NCBI GenBank assembly: GCA_002438065.1
Contig: DJSP01000020.1
Span: 1 to 15,390, forward strand
Direction of reading: 5' to 3'
DNA: 15,390 bases
From: Caryophanales bacterium UBA6331
Lineage (GTDB): Bacteria; Bacillota_I; Bacilli_A; RF39; UBA660
The notes beneath the pieces are model-generated. The model did no database searches. It worked only from the letters and a program-made list of their open reading frames with translations, and was not told where the DNA came from. Numbering within the stretch: position 1 is the first letter of the stretch; every line of letters begins with the position of its first letter. Shown one piece after another: positions 1 through 7,983 of the stretch. Made by a program: the position numbers and the translations under genes.

Positions 1-9
1 AAATTTATT

Positions 10-279
10 CTATTTTACTGTCATTTCTTTAACCTTTTTATTTAATCTTGCTTTTTGTCTAGCACAAGTATTTTTCTTAATTAAACCTTTACTAGCACAT
101 TTATCCAAATTAGATACAGCTGTTTTTAAAATGCCATTTGCTTGTTCTTTATCATTACTTTTTACAGCTTTTTCTAATTTTTTAATACTATTTTTTACTT
201 TAGAAGTATATGAAGTATTAGATGCTGTTTGTACTTTATCAGTTTTAACTGATTTTTTTGAGCTCTTAATATTAGGCAT
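10..279 (-). CDS. rpsT: Small ribosomal subunit protein S20 (bS20)
   Basis: An 89-residue basic protein that matches ribosomal protein S20, a primary 16S rRNA-binding protein of the 30S subunit. Recognisable pieces are the start MPNIKSSKKSVKT, the middle helix with KKLEKAVKSNDKEQA and the conserved C-terminal block KGLIKKNTCARQKARL. The length is normal for the family. The frame stays open nine codons further upstream, but the family start MPNIKS and an SD site (GGAAAGGAG on the minus strand, 289-297, 9 bases before the ATG) fix the start at 279. The N-terminal part carries fewer arginines than usual, with Ser/Thr/Asn in their place. The stop is TAG. It is transcribed divergently from the operon on its right and is the only housekeeping gene seen. 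A downstream terminator would lie outside the window. Confidence 0.95.
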   Translation of the reverse strand: MPNIKSSKKSVKTDKVQTASNTSYTSKVKNSIKKLEKAVKSNDKEQANGILKTAVSNLDKCASKGLIKKNTCARQKARLNKKVKEMTVK

Positions 280-311
280 ACCTAGGCACTCCTTTCCAAA
301 ATTCAATATTG

Positions 312-340
312 ATTATACTAAAGTTATTATAAAAAAGCAA
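312..340 (-). promoter_or_regulatory. Sigma-A type promoter of rpsT
   Basis: On the minus strand TTGCTT (340-335) is followed after 17 bases by a perfect TATAAT (317-312). Transcription would start near 305, giving a leader of about 26 bases that contains the SD site of rpsT. A second TATAAT lies at 331-326 but has a poorer -35 element. Confidence 0.65.
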
Positions 341-347
341 TTAATTA

Positions 348-376
348 TTGCGAAAAAAATTATTATTTGCTATCAT
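348..376 (+). promoter_or_regulatory. Promoter of the 411-3221 operon
   Basis: TTGCGA (348-353), 17 bases, then TATCAT (371-376) with an extended -10 TG at 368-369. The predicted start of transcription is near 383, which leaves a short leader holding GAGAGG (391-396) before the ATG at 411. Its -35 lies only 7 bases from the -35 of the divergent rpsT promoter, so the two are back to back and could compete or be co-regulated. Confidence 0.6.
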
Positions 377-410
377 TGATATAGAAAATAGAGAGGTTAT
401 TGATAAGCAT

Positions 411-1067
411 ATGGAAAAATTAATCAAAAAACAAGTTACATTATCCATTTTTTCATTTGTATTAATTAGTTTAGTTGTAATAGGTACGTCATCAGCTCTT
501 CTAAGAGGTATAGCAACGACCGATTCTTATGAGTCTAAGACAGGAGAACTTGCTGTAGAATTTTCTAATGGTGATACAATAAATCTTACAACTGATCCAA
601 TTGAAGATGAGACTGCTATTAGTGATATTAATAATATTTATAATTTTAAAGTTATAAATAGTGGTAGTGATGATACTTTAAATGTTCCGTATACTTATAG
701 AGTTTTTTTGACGACAGATTCCGTTTCAGCGATAGATGCTAGATTTGTTAAATATTGTCTTGTTGAAAGCGAAGATGGTGAAGATGTTTCAACTACAGCA
801 TTTACAACAAGTAATTGTACTCCAACACAAATAAGTACAACATCTTCATTTAGTAAAATAGAAATAGCAACAAAAGAAAATTTAACTACTACTACAAGTC
901 AAAATAGCAAATCATATCGGTTAAAAGTATGGCTTTCAAATAATTATACTGATGCTAATGGTAATATTATTTTTATTCCAAATAGTGCAATTGGGAAAAC
1001 AATGGATTTAAAAATATATATTTGTGGTCAAGCAGGAACATCTCTTGAAGATTTAACCTCATGTTAA
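411..1067 (+). CDS. Membrane-anchored extracellular protein, TasA/camelysin-like pattern, function unknown
   Basis: A 218-residue protein with a basic N-terminus and one hydrophobic segment (about residues 8-32) ending GTSSALLRG, then an extracellular part rich in Ser, Thr and Asp. The stretch with SKTGELAVEF, PIEDE and YNFKVINSG, followed by alternating beta-type sequence, recalls the many small Firmicutes surface or fibre proteins of TasA/camelysin-like beta-sandwich type; this is a pattern resemblance, not a firm family call. Four cysteines (YC, NC, IC and the last residue) could form disulfides. The frame is open back to a TTG at 348, but that codon lies in the promoter's -35 element, so ATG 411 is chosen although its SD (GAGAGG) is 14 bases away. 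First gene of an operon with the next three genes, 18 bases before the next ATG. Confidence 0.7.
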   Translation: MEKLIKKQVTLSIFSFVLISLVVIGTSSALLRGIATTDSYESKTGELAVEFSNGDTINLTTDPIEDETAISDINNIYNFKVINSGSDDTLNVPYTYRVFLTTDSVSAIDARFVKYCLVESEDGEDVSTTAFTTSNCTPTQISTTSSFSKIEIATKENLTTTTSQNSKSYRLKVWLSNNYTDANGNIIFIPNSAIGKTMDLKIYICGQAGTSLEDLTSC

Positions 1068-1085
1068 TAAAGAAAGGAAATAAGA

Positions 1086-1487
1086 ATGAATAATAAAGAT
1101 TTAATTTTTGAAAATAAAGAAGAAAAAGAGGCAACTGAAAAAGTTTTAGCTTTATTTAAAGGTAAAAAAATAAATGAAAATATTGATACTTTGGTTAGTG
1201 ATATATTAAGATATGCGAAAGAAATTGATGAACTATTAGGTAAAAATGATATTGCTTCATCATATTTAGATAAAGTAAGTAATTTATCTGAAACTGAAGA
1301 AATTACTTTAGAAGAAACTATTGATGATGTTAAGCTTAAAGAAGAAGTTGATGATTTAATAAAAAGAATTAATACAAGAATAAAATTAATTAAAGATAGT
1401 GATTCAGAATTAAAAAAATTAACAAATAAATATGATATAGATAATGTTAATTTAGATGAAGAATTAAAAAAAGCAAATTTAATCTAA
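1086..1487 (+). CDS. Hypothetical charged helical protein
   Basis: A 133-residue protein without signal peptide or membrane segment, rich in Lys, Glu, Asp and Ile. Long runs of alternating charged and aliphatic residues suggest mostly alpha-helix with coiled-coil parts (about residues 75-130). I do not recognise a family. The SD AAAGGA (1073-1078) lies 7 bases before the ATG. It sits between the surface-protein gene and a larger coiled-coil gene (20-base gap), so it is probably a cytoplasmic partner of that larger protein. It could form part of a structural scaffold, but nothing in the sequence proves this. Confidence 0.7.
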   Translation: MNNKDLIFENKEEKEATEKVLALFKGKKINENIDTLVSDILRYAKEIDELLGKNDIASSYLDKVSNLSETEEITLEETIDDVKLKEEVDDLIKRINTRIKLIKDSDSELKKLTNKYDIDNVNLDEELKKANLI

Positions 1488-1506
1488 ATCAGGAGGAAAT
1501 TAAGTT

Positions 1507-2943
1507 ATGAATACAGACAGTATAGAATCTGCGTATAAAATGTTAGCCGGAATGGATTTAACCATAGAAGATTCAACAAAATTTATTAGTTATGTTAAAA
1601 AAAATGGTAAAGGACTAAACGAAACGACGAATGAAATTAAAGTAGCTAAGGAAAAAAGTGGTAAAAAAATTGATTATTCTGATTTTGAAAAAAAATTAGT
1701 TGATAATTTTAAAAAAATTCAAAATGCAATAAATAAAGATGGTTTGTTTCAATATTCACATAAAAAATATATAGATAAATTTGAAAATTTTTTTCAAGAA
1801 ATTGTTGATAGGTATGTAATAATTTATAAATTAAAAGATGATAAAGATGAAGCTGCTAGAAAAAAGAAAGAAGTTGAACAATTAAAAAGTGAAATGCGTA
1901 CTATTATTAATAATACTTCTATAATGCCATCAGCTGATATTGAAAAGATGAATGAATTAAATTTTAAGTTAGGAGTTAAAAATATTGAATATAAAAAAGT
2001 TCTTGAATTAATTGAAGAGGATGTTCAAATTATTACTAGAAATTCTGTGAAAACAAATTTTATTAATTTATTAGATGATTTAATTGATGATTTAAATAGT
2101 TTGAATGAAATATTGTCTAAATTATCATTAAATACTAATACTAGACAAAATGTAGAAGAAATGATTTTAGAACTTCAAAATAATTTAATAAATAAAAAAA
2201 ATGAATATGAATACGATATTAGTTATTTTAAAGAATTATGTACAAATGCTGGTATTGTTGGTGGCTCATTAGAAAAAGATGATGTTGTTATTTATAATGG
2301 AAGTAAACCAATTTATGGTGTAGATTATACTAATTTATTACAAGAAGGAAAGGAATATAAAATTATTAGAACAATTATTAATAATAATGGTAATGAAGAA
2401 TTTTATATTGAAGGATTTGATAGACCATTTTCAGTAACTTTATTTGATACTAAAATGGAATGGATGAAAAAACAAAAAACAAGAATTGATGATTTAAAAT
2501 TTGATGAAAAAAATATTGTAAAACCTGTTACTCCAGAAGTTAAAGAAGAATTTGAATTTGACGCTGAACATGAAGATAAATTAGGTAATCCAGAAGAATA
2601 TATGCCAAAACTAAAAAATAAAAATGATGAATATCTAGTAACTCAAGTGAGTAATAATCCACAAGGTAAATCAATAAGTAGATTAGAAGCATATGTAAAT
2701 AGTGTTGTTGGTTTAAGTAATAAAAAAGTTCAATATAATTTTAGAAAAACAATATCAAATCTTTTGACTCAATTTAAAGATAAAATTAGTAATGTTAAAT
2801 TTGATTTAGATGAAGAATATTTGGCTGATTATGTGTTGGAAAATTCAAATTTATTGCAAGACGAATCAATAGATATAGATCAAAATGAATTTAAGAAAAG
2901 CTTTGAACAAATGAAACAAGATGAAAATATTAAAAAAAGATAA
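1507..2943 (+). CDS. Large cytoplasmic coiled-coil protein with a possible small beta-barrel insert, function unknown
   Basis: A 478-residue protein, very rich in Lys, Glu, Asn and Ile, with no signal peptide or membrane segment. Residues about 60-245 look like long amphipathic helices and coiled coil (for example DKDEAARKKKEVEQLKSEMR). Around residues 277-315 the sequence turns beta-like (GKEYKIIRTIINNNGNEEFY, then a hydrophobic end at TLF), resembling the small SH3-like barrels found in many Firmicutes proteins of unknown role; this is inference. The C-terminal part from about residue 335 is acidic and again helical. A strong SD AGGAGG (1491-1496) precedes the ATG by 10 bases. It is the third gene of the operon. 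A structural or scaffolding role fits the composition but is not shown. Confidence 0.75.
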   Translation: MNTDSIESAYKMLAGMDLTIEDSTKFISYVKKNGKGLNETTNEIKVAKEKSGKKIDYSDFEKKLVDNFKKIQNAINKDGLFQYSHKKYIDKFENFFQEIVDRYVIIYKLKDDKDEAARKKKEVEQLKSEMRTIINNTSIMPSADIEKMNELNFKLGVKNIEYKKVLELIEEDVQIITRNSVKTNFINLLDDLIDDLNSLNEILSKLSLNTNTRQNVEEMILELQNNLINKKNEYEYDISYFKELCTNAGIVGGSLEKDDVVIYNGSKPIYGVDYTNLLQEGKEYKIIRTIINNNGNEEFYIEGFDRPFSVTLFDTKMEWMKKQKTRIDDLKFDEKNIVKPVTPEVKEEFEFDAEHEDKLGNPEEYMPKLKNKNDEYLVTQVSNNPQGKSISRLEAYVNSVVGLSNKKVQYNFRKTISNLLTQFKDKISNVKFDLDEEYLADYVLENSNLLQDESIDIDQNEFKKSFEQMKQDENIKKR

Positions 2944-2963
2944 AATGAAAAGAGTGGTTGTTA

Positions 2964-3221
2964 ATGAATATTGATACAATTGTAACTTTAGGACAAAATA
3001 GACGATATTATTTAGTAGATGAAACAATTCAGAATAATATAAAATATTTTTTAGGAACTAAATTATCAGAAGAAGATTTACCGACTTCTGAATCAGAAAT
3101 ATTTGAAGAATTCGTTGAGGGTGGGAAAACATATTTAACTCCTGTTATAGATGAAGAAAAATTAACTTCATTAGTTGCAATATTTTTAACTAAATTTAAA
3201 AATTTGTTAGAAGAAGAATAA
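2964..3221 (+). CDS. Small acidic hypothetical protein
   Basis: An 85-residue acidic protein, last gene of the first operon, 20 bases after the previous stop. It starts MNIDTIVTLGQNRRYYLVDE and ends in a helix with LVAIFLTKFKNLLEEE; the middle has GGKTYLTPV. There is no signal peptide or membrane helix. ATG 2964 is chosen over TTG 2958 because GAGTGG (2952-2957) lies 6 bases upstream and the sequence reads on naturally from MNID. The family is not recognised. The last codons form the left arm of the terminator hairpin. Confidence 0.7.
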   Translation: MNIDTIVTLGQNRRYYLVDETIQNNIKYFLGTKLSEEDLPTSESEIFEEFVEGGKTYLTPVIDEEKLTSLVAIFLTKFKNLLEEE

Positions 3222-3234
3222 TTTCTTCTTTTTT
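3211..3234 (+). terminator. Hairpin terminator of the first operon
   Basis: AAGAAGAA (3211-3218) pairs perfectly with TTCTTCTT (3223-3230) around a 4-base loop TAAT, followed by more T residues to 3234. The left arm is inside the end of the preceding gene. The stem is A+T-rich, so efficiency is uncertain. Confidence 0.6.
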
Positions 3235-3284
3235 AGTATATTTTTTTAATAATTATTTAAAATACTAATAAAGAAGGAGAAAAA

Positions 3285-3827
3285 ATGAAAAAAAGAATAA
3301 TATTTATATTTAGTTTATTATCAATTTTATTAATTATTACTGGTTGTACAATGAATAATACTCCAAGAGCTAAAGTAGAGACTGTTTTAATGAAATATCA
3401 AAAAAATAGTGATTCAATAGTAAGTGAATTAGATGATTATTTAAATACATTAAGTATACCAAGTGATTCACATGATGAATATAAAAAAATTTACTTAAAA
3501 CAATATTCTGATTTAAAATATGATATTAAAGATGAAATGATTGATGGAGATACAGCAACCGTAACTGCTCAAATAGAAGTTTATGATTACTATAAAATTG
3601 AAAATGATGCAACTAAATATATAAATGATAATCCAGACAAATTTTCAACTAATGATATTTATGATAGTGCTAAAGTATTAGAATATAAGTTAGATAAATT
3701 TAATAATGCTAAAGATAGAGTTACTTATACTATAAACTTTAAACTTACTAAAGTAGATAATGAATGGATAGTAGATAATTTAAGTAATGAAGATTTAGAA
3801 AAAATTCATGGAATATATGCACATTAA
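3285..3827 (+). CDS. Small lipoprotein, function unknown
   Basis: A 180-residue secreted lipoprotein. A basic start (MKKR) and hydrophobic stretch end in a lipobox ITG-C with the acylated cysteine at residue 21, so it should be processed by signal peptidase II and anchored to the outer face of the membrane. The mature part has a helical N-terminus (about residues 30-80) and a beta-type C-terminal half (TATVTAQIEVYDYY and later VTYTINFKLTKVDNEWIVD), an arrangement common in small NTF2-like or DUF4878-like lipoproteins; that comparison is tentative. The SD GGAG (3276-3279) is 5 bases before the ATG. It lies between two terminators and is probably transcribed alone; I found no convincing promoter in the 63-base gap before it. 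Confidence 0.85.
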   Translation: MKKRIIFIFSLLSILLIITGCTMNNTPRAKVETVLMKYQKNSDSIVSELDDYLNTLSIPSDSHDEYKKIYLKQYSDLKYDIKDEMIDGDTATVTAQIEVYDYYKIENDATKYINDNPDKFSTNDIYDSAKVLEYKLDKFNNAKDRVTYTINFKLTKVDNEWIVDNLSNEDLEKIHGIYAH

Positions 3828-3855
3828 TACTTATAATAAGTATTAATTTTTTTTT
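3823..3855 (+). terminator. Strong intrinsic terminator after the lipoprotein gene
   Basis: ATTAATACTTA (3823-3833) pairs perfectly with TAAGTATTAAT (3837-3847) around the loop TAA, followed by a run of T to 3855. The stem includes the stop codon of the lipoprotein gene. Confidence 0.85.
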
Positions 3856-3865
3856 AAATAATTTA

Positions 3866-3894
3866 TTGAATAAAGTGATAATATATTGTAAAAT
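3866..3894 (+). promoter_or_regulatory. Promoter of the large surface-protein gene
   Basis: TTGAAT (3866-3871), 17 bases, TAAAAT (3889-3894), directly after the lipoprotein terminator. Transcription would begin near 3901, leaving a leader of about 19 bases before the ATG at 3920. This argues against translation from the in-frame TTG at 3866. Confidence 0.55.
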
Positions 3895-3919
3895 TTTAGT
3901 AGAAAGTAGTGTGGAAGAT

Positions 3920-6900
3920 ATGAAAAGGAGATTAAAATATATTTCATTGATTATTGTAATTATTCTTTGTTTAGGGTTTATGTTTATTGGATATGAATCT
4001 TTAAATAAAAATAGTGTTAGTGTTAGTGATGATGAGGTTATTGCAGCTAGTGCTAATGATAGAATTTATACGTTTATAGTTCCAGATGGTAATGCTGGAA
4101 GTTTGACACAAATAAATGAAAATGAAAATTTAAGATTATTAACAGGAAGTGGTAATGCTTTAAAATATTATGGATGTGATAGTGGAATATTTAATGGGAG
4201 ATATTGCATCGTTAGAATGAAATTTAGTCCAAATAGTGGTTATAAATTTATTGGATGGGCGGTAAATCAAAATTGTAATAATGCTAATGTAAATACAAAT
4301 GAAATTTATGACACTTCTGCTTTTACTAAGAAAACTACTCCAACAATAGTAAGTGCTTGTACAGAACGTATTAATAATTCTAACAGTACTAACAATTCTA
4401 TTAGTACAAATAGTACTAATAATACAACAAAAAGCAATTTTAAAATAAGAGCTGGTACGGGAATAAGTGGTTTTACTTTAAATCGTCAAAGTGGAAATAT
4501 TATATCTCTTGAAAATAAAAATAATAGAATTAGTTTGGCATGTAGTACTAATACCTGCAGTATATCTAATATTGATGTAATAATGGCAACTGGATATGAG
4601 TTTGTTGGTTGGTCAAACGTAAATGATTGTAATAATATAATAACAAAAGAAATTAAGAATTTTTATTTTTCACCATCTACTTCATATGACTTTTTGGCAT
4701 GTGCCAAAAAGAAGACTACAACTAATACACCTGCTATAAGTACGCCATCTACTTCTAACTGTAAAATTAAATTAGATGTTTCAAATGGAGAAAAATATAC
4801 AATATATGATGGTGGAAAAGTAGCAATGTCAACTTCACAAAATGGTGAGATATGGACTTGTCAAAGCTCACAATGTTATGCAAAAATAACATCTTTTAAT
4901 GACAATTATAAAGGTTTAGCTGGTGATGGTGATTGTTCTACTGGAGTTAGGACGACCGGAACTGAAGTATGGTGTGTAAATAGTGGGGTTACAGTAAAGG
5001 CATGCTATAATAATAGTTCTAGTGGAAATACTAGTGGTGGTGGTAATTCTCAAACTGATAAGCCAGTAGAAGATAATAAAACTGAAACATTAAATAGTGA
5101 GTATTATGCTAAAGATAAAGAATTTATGGGTAAAAGTATTAAATGTGGTGATAAACTATATATAACTACTTGTACAACAGGAGATAATGCAGTATGTGAT
5201 GTAACATCTATAAATGGATCTAAAGTATCAAATACGCAAATATATAAAAGTAATATTACAAATGATGAAACTAAAACAGGTTGTTATCAAAAAATTGAAC
5301 GTTATATATCTGATGCGACTTACTATTTTACAAATCAAGAATTAAGTGAAAATAAAACAGAAATTAAATGTGGTTCAATTGTTACATTTAAAAAATCAAT
5401 TGCTAATGCTTGTACAGGTAATGCTTGTGAGGTAGAGTATGATGGTAAAACTGTTTATGTAGATAAATCATATATAACAAGCGATAAACCAACATGTAGT
5501 GAGGCTAGTACTTGTGAGACAAGTAGCTATGTTAAAAATGTTAAGGGTGATGTAACTGTTAGAATTTGTGAAAAAGATGATAATGAAAATACAAGAAATA
5601 ATATAGTTACTTGTGCAGAAGATTATGAATATAGTTATAAAATGACTATTGATAATAGTTCTGAAACTGATTCTAGTAAAAAATACAAGGAGTATGTGTA
5701 TACTTGTAATTATATTAAAAGACCTGGTGTTAATGCTTCAGCTGGAATTATTAACTCAAAGGGAATAGGAACTATAAATATTAAAGGAATTACTTATGGT
5801 GATAATCAAGTTATAGGTTATTATGTATCAAATGGAGAAGAGCCAACTGTAAATTCTACATGGATTAACTTTAATGCAGCAAATAATTTGGCAAGTATTG
5901 AAAAGACAGTTGGTACTTATTTTATTTGGACTATAAATAATAAACAGAGAATTAGTTATCCAGTTTTAGCTAAAATATATGATGCTGATTTAAGTACTAC
6001 ACTTGCAAGTTTTAAATTACAAGATGAAAATGGTAATGATATAAGTACTAATATAAGTTCATTAGATAATACAGTAGGATATAATAATAATAAGATTAAA
6101 GATTCTAAATATGCATTATTATCTAATGATTTATTAGCTGATTCAATAGGTGGTTTTAATAGATTATCGACATCTTATGAATTATCAGTAACTTCTAGTA
6201 AAATAGCAATATATGCTACATTAACAAGTGAGGATGCTTCATATGTATCAGGGTTTGAGCCAAGAACAATAAATTTAGATTATGGTAGAAATGTAGCATT
6301 AATTAAAATAGTAAATAAAGATGGAAAAGAAAGATGCTATTCATTCATAATAAATAGAGTAGATGACAGAAATAATTCTAATTTGCTTAAAAATATTAAA
6401 TTAAGTAAAGGGAATATAGATTTTGATTCGTATACAACAAATTATGATGTAAAAATAAGTAAATTTACAAAGAAAATAAGTGTTAATGCTGAATTAGAAA
6501 GTAGTACTTCAAAATTTGTAGAGGGATATGAGCCAAGAGAGGTTGAAATAACCGAGGATACACAGTCAGTAGTACTTAAAGTTATAAGTGAAACTGGAAG
6601 TATTAGAAGTTATGTAATAACTTTTATAAAAAGTGGAGAATATATAGAAAATGTAAATAGTACTTATTTAAGTAGTTTAACAGTTCCTGGAACTATGCTT
6701 GGATTTGATAAGGAAACATATGATTATACAATAACTGTTCCGTATGAAATAGAAGATATTCCTATATATGCGTTTGCAGAAAATGAGAATGCGGAAGTAA
6801 AAGTAGGAAATAATACGGGATTAAAAGTAGGAAATAATTTAATTCAAATTGAAGTTAAAAATGGAAATAAGACTAGAATATATAGTTTACATGTAATAAG

Positions 6901-7294
6901 AAAAGAAAGTGGTTTAGATGTATCAAATTCTGCTAAATTAGGATCTTTAAATATAAAAAATTATAATATTGAATTTACGCCAGATAAATTAGATTATGAA
7001 ATAAGAATTAAAAGAGAAAAAACATTATTAATAAGTGCATCGCCTGAATCAGATAGAGCTGATATTTATATGTATGGAAATAATAATTTAACGGGCTTTA
7101 GTACTGTTAGAATAAAAGTAATAGCTGAAAATGGTTTAACAAATTTATATTCAATAGATATACAAAAAGAGGCTTATAATAAAAAAATTGAAATAATTGT
7201 TTCAATAAGTATATGTTTATTTATTACAGTTTCTGGTATAATATTAATAGTTAAAAGAAAAAATATAACAAATAAAGAGTATATGGAGGGATAA
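3920..7294 (+). CDS. Large single-pass surface protein with Cys-rich modules and four cadherin-like domains
   Basis: A 1124-residue probable adhesin. An N-terminal membrane or signal segment (about residues 5-25) is followed by three related modules at about 48-150, 173-264 and 279-364. Modules one and two carry a GY-x-F-x-GW motif and then a cysteine, as in InlB-B/Flg_new-type beta repeats. A Ser/Thr/Asn linker separates modules one and two. Residues about 385-600 are Cys-rich, with two related segments starting KCGD and KCGS. A beta domain lies near 613-686. Four cadherin-like beta-sandwich units (type of PF12733) follow at about 750-815, 820-906, 913-995 and 1004-1085, each ending in a stretch like ENGLTNLYSIDIQK. 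A C-terminal helix (about 1090-1113) and a short basic tail anchor it. ATG 3920 is preferred to TTG 3866, which lies in the promoter. The SD (GTGGAAG) is weak. The next gene starts 4 bases after the stop. Confidence 0.85.
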   Translation: MKRRLKYISLIIVIILCLGFMFIGYESLNKNSVSVSDDEVIAASANDRIYTFIVPDGNAGSLTQINENENLRLLTGSGNALKYYGCDSGIFNGRYCIVRMKFSPNSGYKFIGWAVNQNCNNANVNTNEIYDTSAFTKKTTPTIVSACTERINNSNSTNNSISTNSTNNTTKSNFKIRAGTGISGFTLNRQSGNIISLENKNNRISLACSTNTCSISNIDVIMATGYEFVGWSNVNDCNNIITKEIKNFYFSPSTSYDFLACAKKKTTTNTPAISTPSTSNCKIKLDVSNGEKYTIYDGGKVAMSTSQNGEIWTCQSSQCYAKITSFNDNYKGLAGDGDCSTGVRTTGTEVWCVNSGVTVKACYNNSSSGNTSGGGNSQTDKPVEDNKTETLNSEYYAKDKEFMGKSIKCGDKLYITTCTTGDNAVCDVTSINGSKVSNTQIYKSNITNDETKTGCYQKIERYISDATYYFTNQELSENKTEIKCGSIVTFKKSIANACTGNACEVEYDGKTVYVDKSYITSDKPTCSEASTCETSSYVKNVKGDVTVRICEKDDNENTRNNIVTCAEDYEYSYKMTIDNSSETDSSKKYKEYVYTCNYIKRPGVNASAGIINSKGIGTINIKGITYGDNQVIGYYVSNGEEPTVNSTWINFNAANNLASIEKTVGTYFIWTINNKQRISYPVLAKIYDADLSTTLASFKLQDENGNDISTNISSLDNTVGYNNNKIKDSKYALLSNDLLADSIGGFNRLSTSYELSVTSSKIAIYATLTSEDASYVSGFEPRTINLDYGRNVALIKIVNKDGKERCYSFIINRVDDRNNSNLLKNIKLSKGNIDFDSYTTNYDVKISKFTKKISVNAELESSTSKFVEGYEPREVEITEDTQSVVLKVISETGSIRSYVITFIKSGEYIENVNSTYLSSLTVPGTMLGFDKETYDYTITVPYEIEDIPIYAFAENENAEVKVGNNTGLKVGNNLIQIEVKNGNKTRIYSLHVIRKESGLDVSNSAKLGSLNIKNYNIEFTPDKLDYEIRIKREKTLLISASPESDRADIYMYGNNNLTGFSTVRIKVIAENGLTNLYSIDIQKEAYNKKIEIIVSISICLFITVSGIILIVKRKNITNKEYMEG

Positions 7295-7297
7295 GAT

Positions 7298-7897
7298 ATG
7301 AAAAAGATGTTCATTTTGGGGGTATTAATGTTGATGCCTTTAGTGGTTAGTGCAAAAGTTACAAGTGATACTAAAGCGATAGGAGCTAGTGCTGGTGAAA
7401 AACAAAATGTTGAAGATTCAATTAATCTTAATGACTATGACGAGATGAAAAAAGCAACTAATGGATTTTATATTGAAGGATTAGAAATATCTTGTGTAAA
7501 TGGAACAAGAAAATTAACTATTAAAAATACAACAATAAGTAATGCATTAGTATGTGCTAATAATAATAAAAATGCATATTATGATGTAATTAGTAATGGA
7601 GCAAATAATCTTAAAGATGGAGATAGTTGTAATGTGGATGAAGGTACACTTTATGCAACAAGAATTTATAAATATGATTGTGATTATTTAGCTGGTAGTA
7701 CTGATGATAATAAAAAACCGTTTAGTACAACAACTACAACAACAAAAGCAACTACAGGTAGTAATAAGGATACAGGAACGACAGAAAATAAAGAAACTGG
7801 AGTTGAAGATTATTTTATAGTTCTAGGTACTATAGGAATAGTAGTTACAGTTGTGTTATTTATAATAGATAAGAAAAATGTATTTAAAAAGATTTAA
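7298..7897 (+). CDS. Secreted Cys-module protein with ETG-type C-terminal anchor
   Basis: A 199-residue exported protein. A signal peptide (about residues 1-19, ending VVSA) is followed by a module with four cysteines (66, 86, 111, 128), a Thr-rich linker (about 142-165), the motif NKETGVEDY (164-172), a hydrophobic helix (173-190) and a basic tail ending FKKI. This tail has the layout of a sortase sorting signal, with ETG in place of LPXTG; plain membrane anchoring is the alternative. The four-cysteine module aligns with one in the next gene, including LVC, the following ISNG/ISSG and the final YDC. The SD GGAGG lies in the last codons of the preceding gene, and the 3-base gap implies co-transcription with the large surface protein. 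The exact function is unknown; it is likely an accessory surface protein. Confidence 0.8.
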   Translation: MKKMFILGVLMLMPLVVSAKVTSDTKAIGASAGEKQNVEDSINLNDYDEMKKATNGFYIEGLEISCVNGTRKLTIKNTTISNALVCANNNKNAYYDVISNGANNLKDGDSCNVDEGTLYATRIYKYDCDYLAGSTDDNKKPFSTTTTTTKATTGSNKDTGTTENKETGVEDYFIVLGTIGIVVTVVLFIIDKKNVFKKI

Positions 7898-7927
7898 AAA
7901 ATAATAATTATATGATATTATTATTTT
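7898..7927 (+). terminator. All-A/T hairpin after the ETG-anchored protein gene
   Basis: Bases 7898-7908 can pair with 7917-7925 and beyond (AATAATAAT with ATTATTATT) around an 8-base loop, followed by only four T residues. The stem has no G or C, so it is a weak terminator candidate at best. The stronger hairpin downstream is the likelier stop for this unit. Confidence 0.3.
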
Positions 7928-7932
7928 AGGTC

Positions 7933-7970
7933 TTGGTAGGGTAATACCATTACTGGTATTATCTTTTTTT
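7933..7970 (+). promoter_or_regulatory. Hairpin that reads both as terminator and as promoter, abutting the next SD
   Basis: GGTAATACC (7940-7948) pairs with GGTATTATC (7955-7963, one G-U) around a 6-base loop and is followed by seven T, a good intrinsic terminator. Its core TAATACCA/TGGTATTA is a perfect inverted repeat. The same bases also read as a promoter: TTGGTA (7933-7938), 18 bases, TGG-TATTAT (7954-7962). The SD of the next gene begins at 7971, directly after the T-run. The next gene must therefore be reached by read-through or from this overlapping promoter. Both uses, or an operator role of the palindrome, are possible. Confidence 0.55.
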
Positions 7971-7983
7971 AGGAGTGTTTTTT

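Noticed and set aside
131..379. An open frame on the plus strand across rpsT
   Set aside because: It lies antisense to a clearly recognised S20 gene, has no SD of its own, and its sequence is the reverse reading of a basic protein.
348..410. TTG start 21 codons upstream of the surface-protein gene
   Set aside because: The TTG is part of a good -35 element and the added residues precede the normal basic start of the membrane segment; ATG 411 lies after the predicted transcription start.
3866..3919. TTG start for the large surface protein
   Set aside because: The codon is the -35 of the likely promoter and has no SD; ATG 3920 gives a normal basic N-terminus before the hydrophobic segment.
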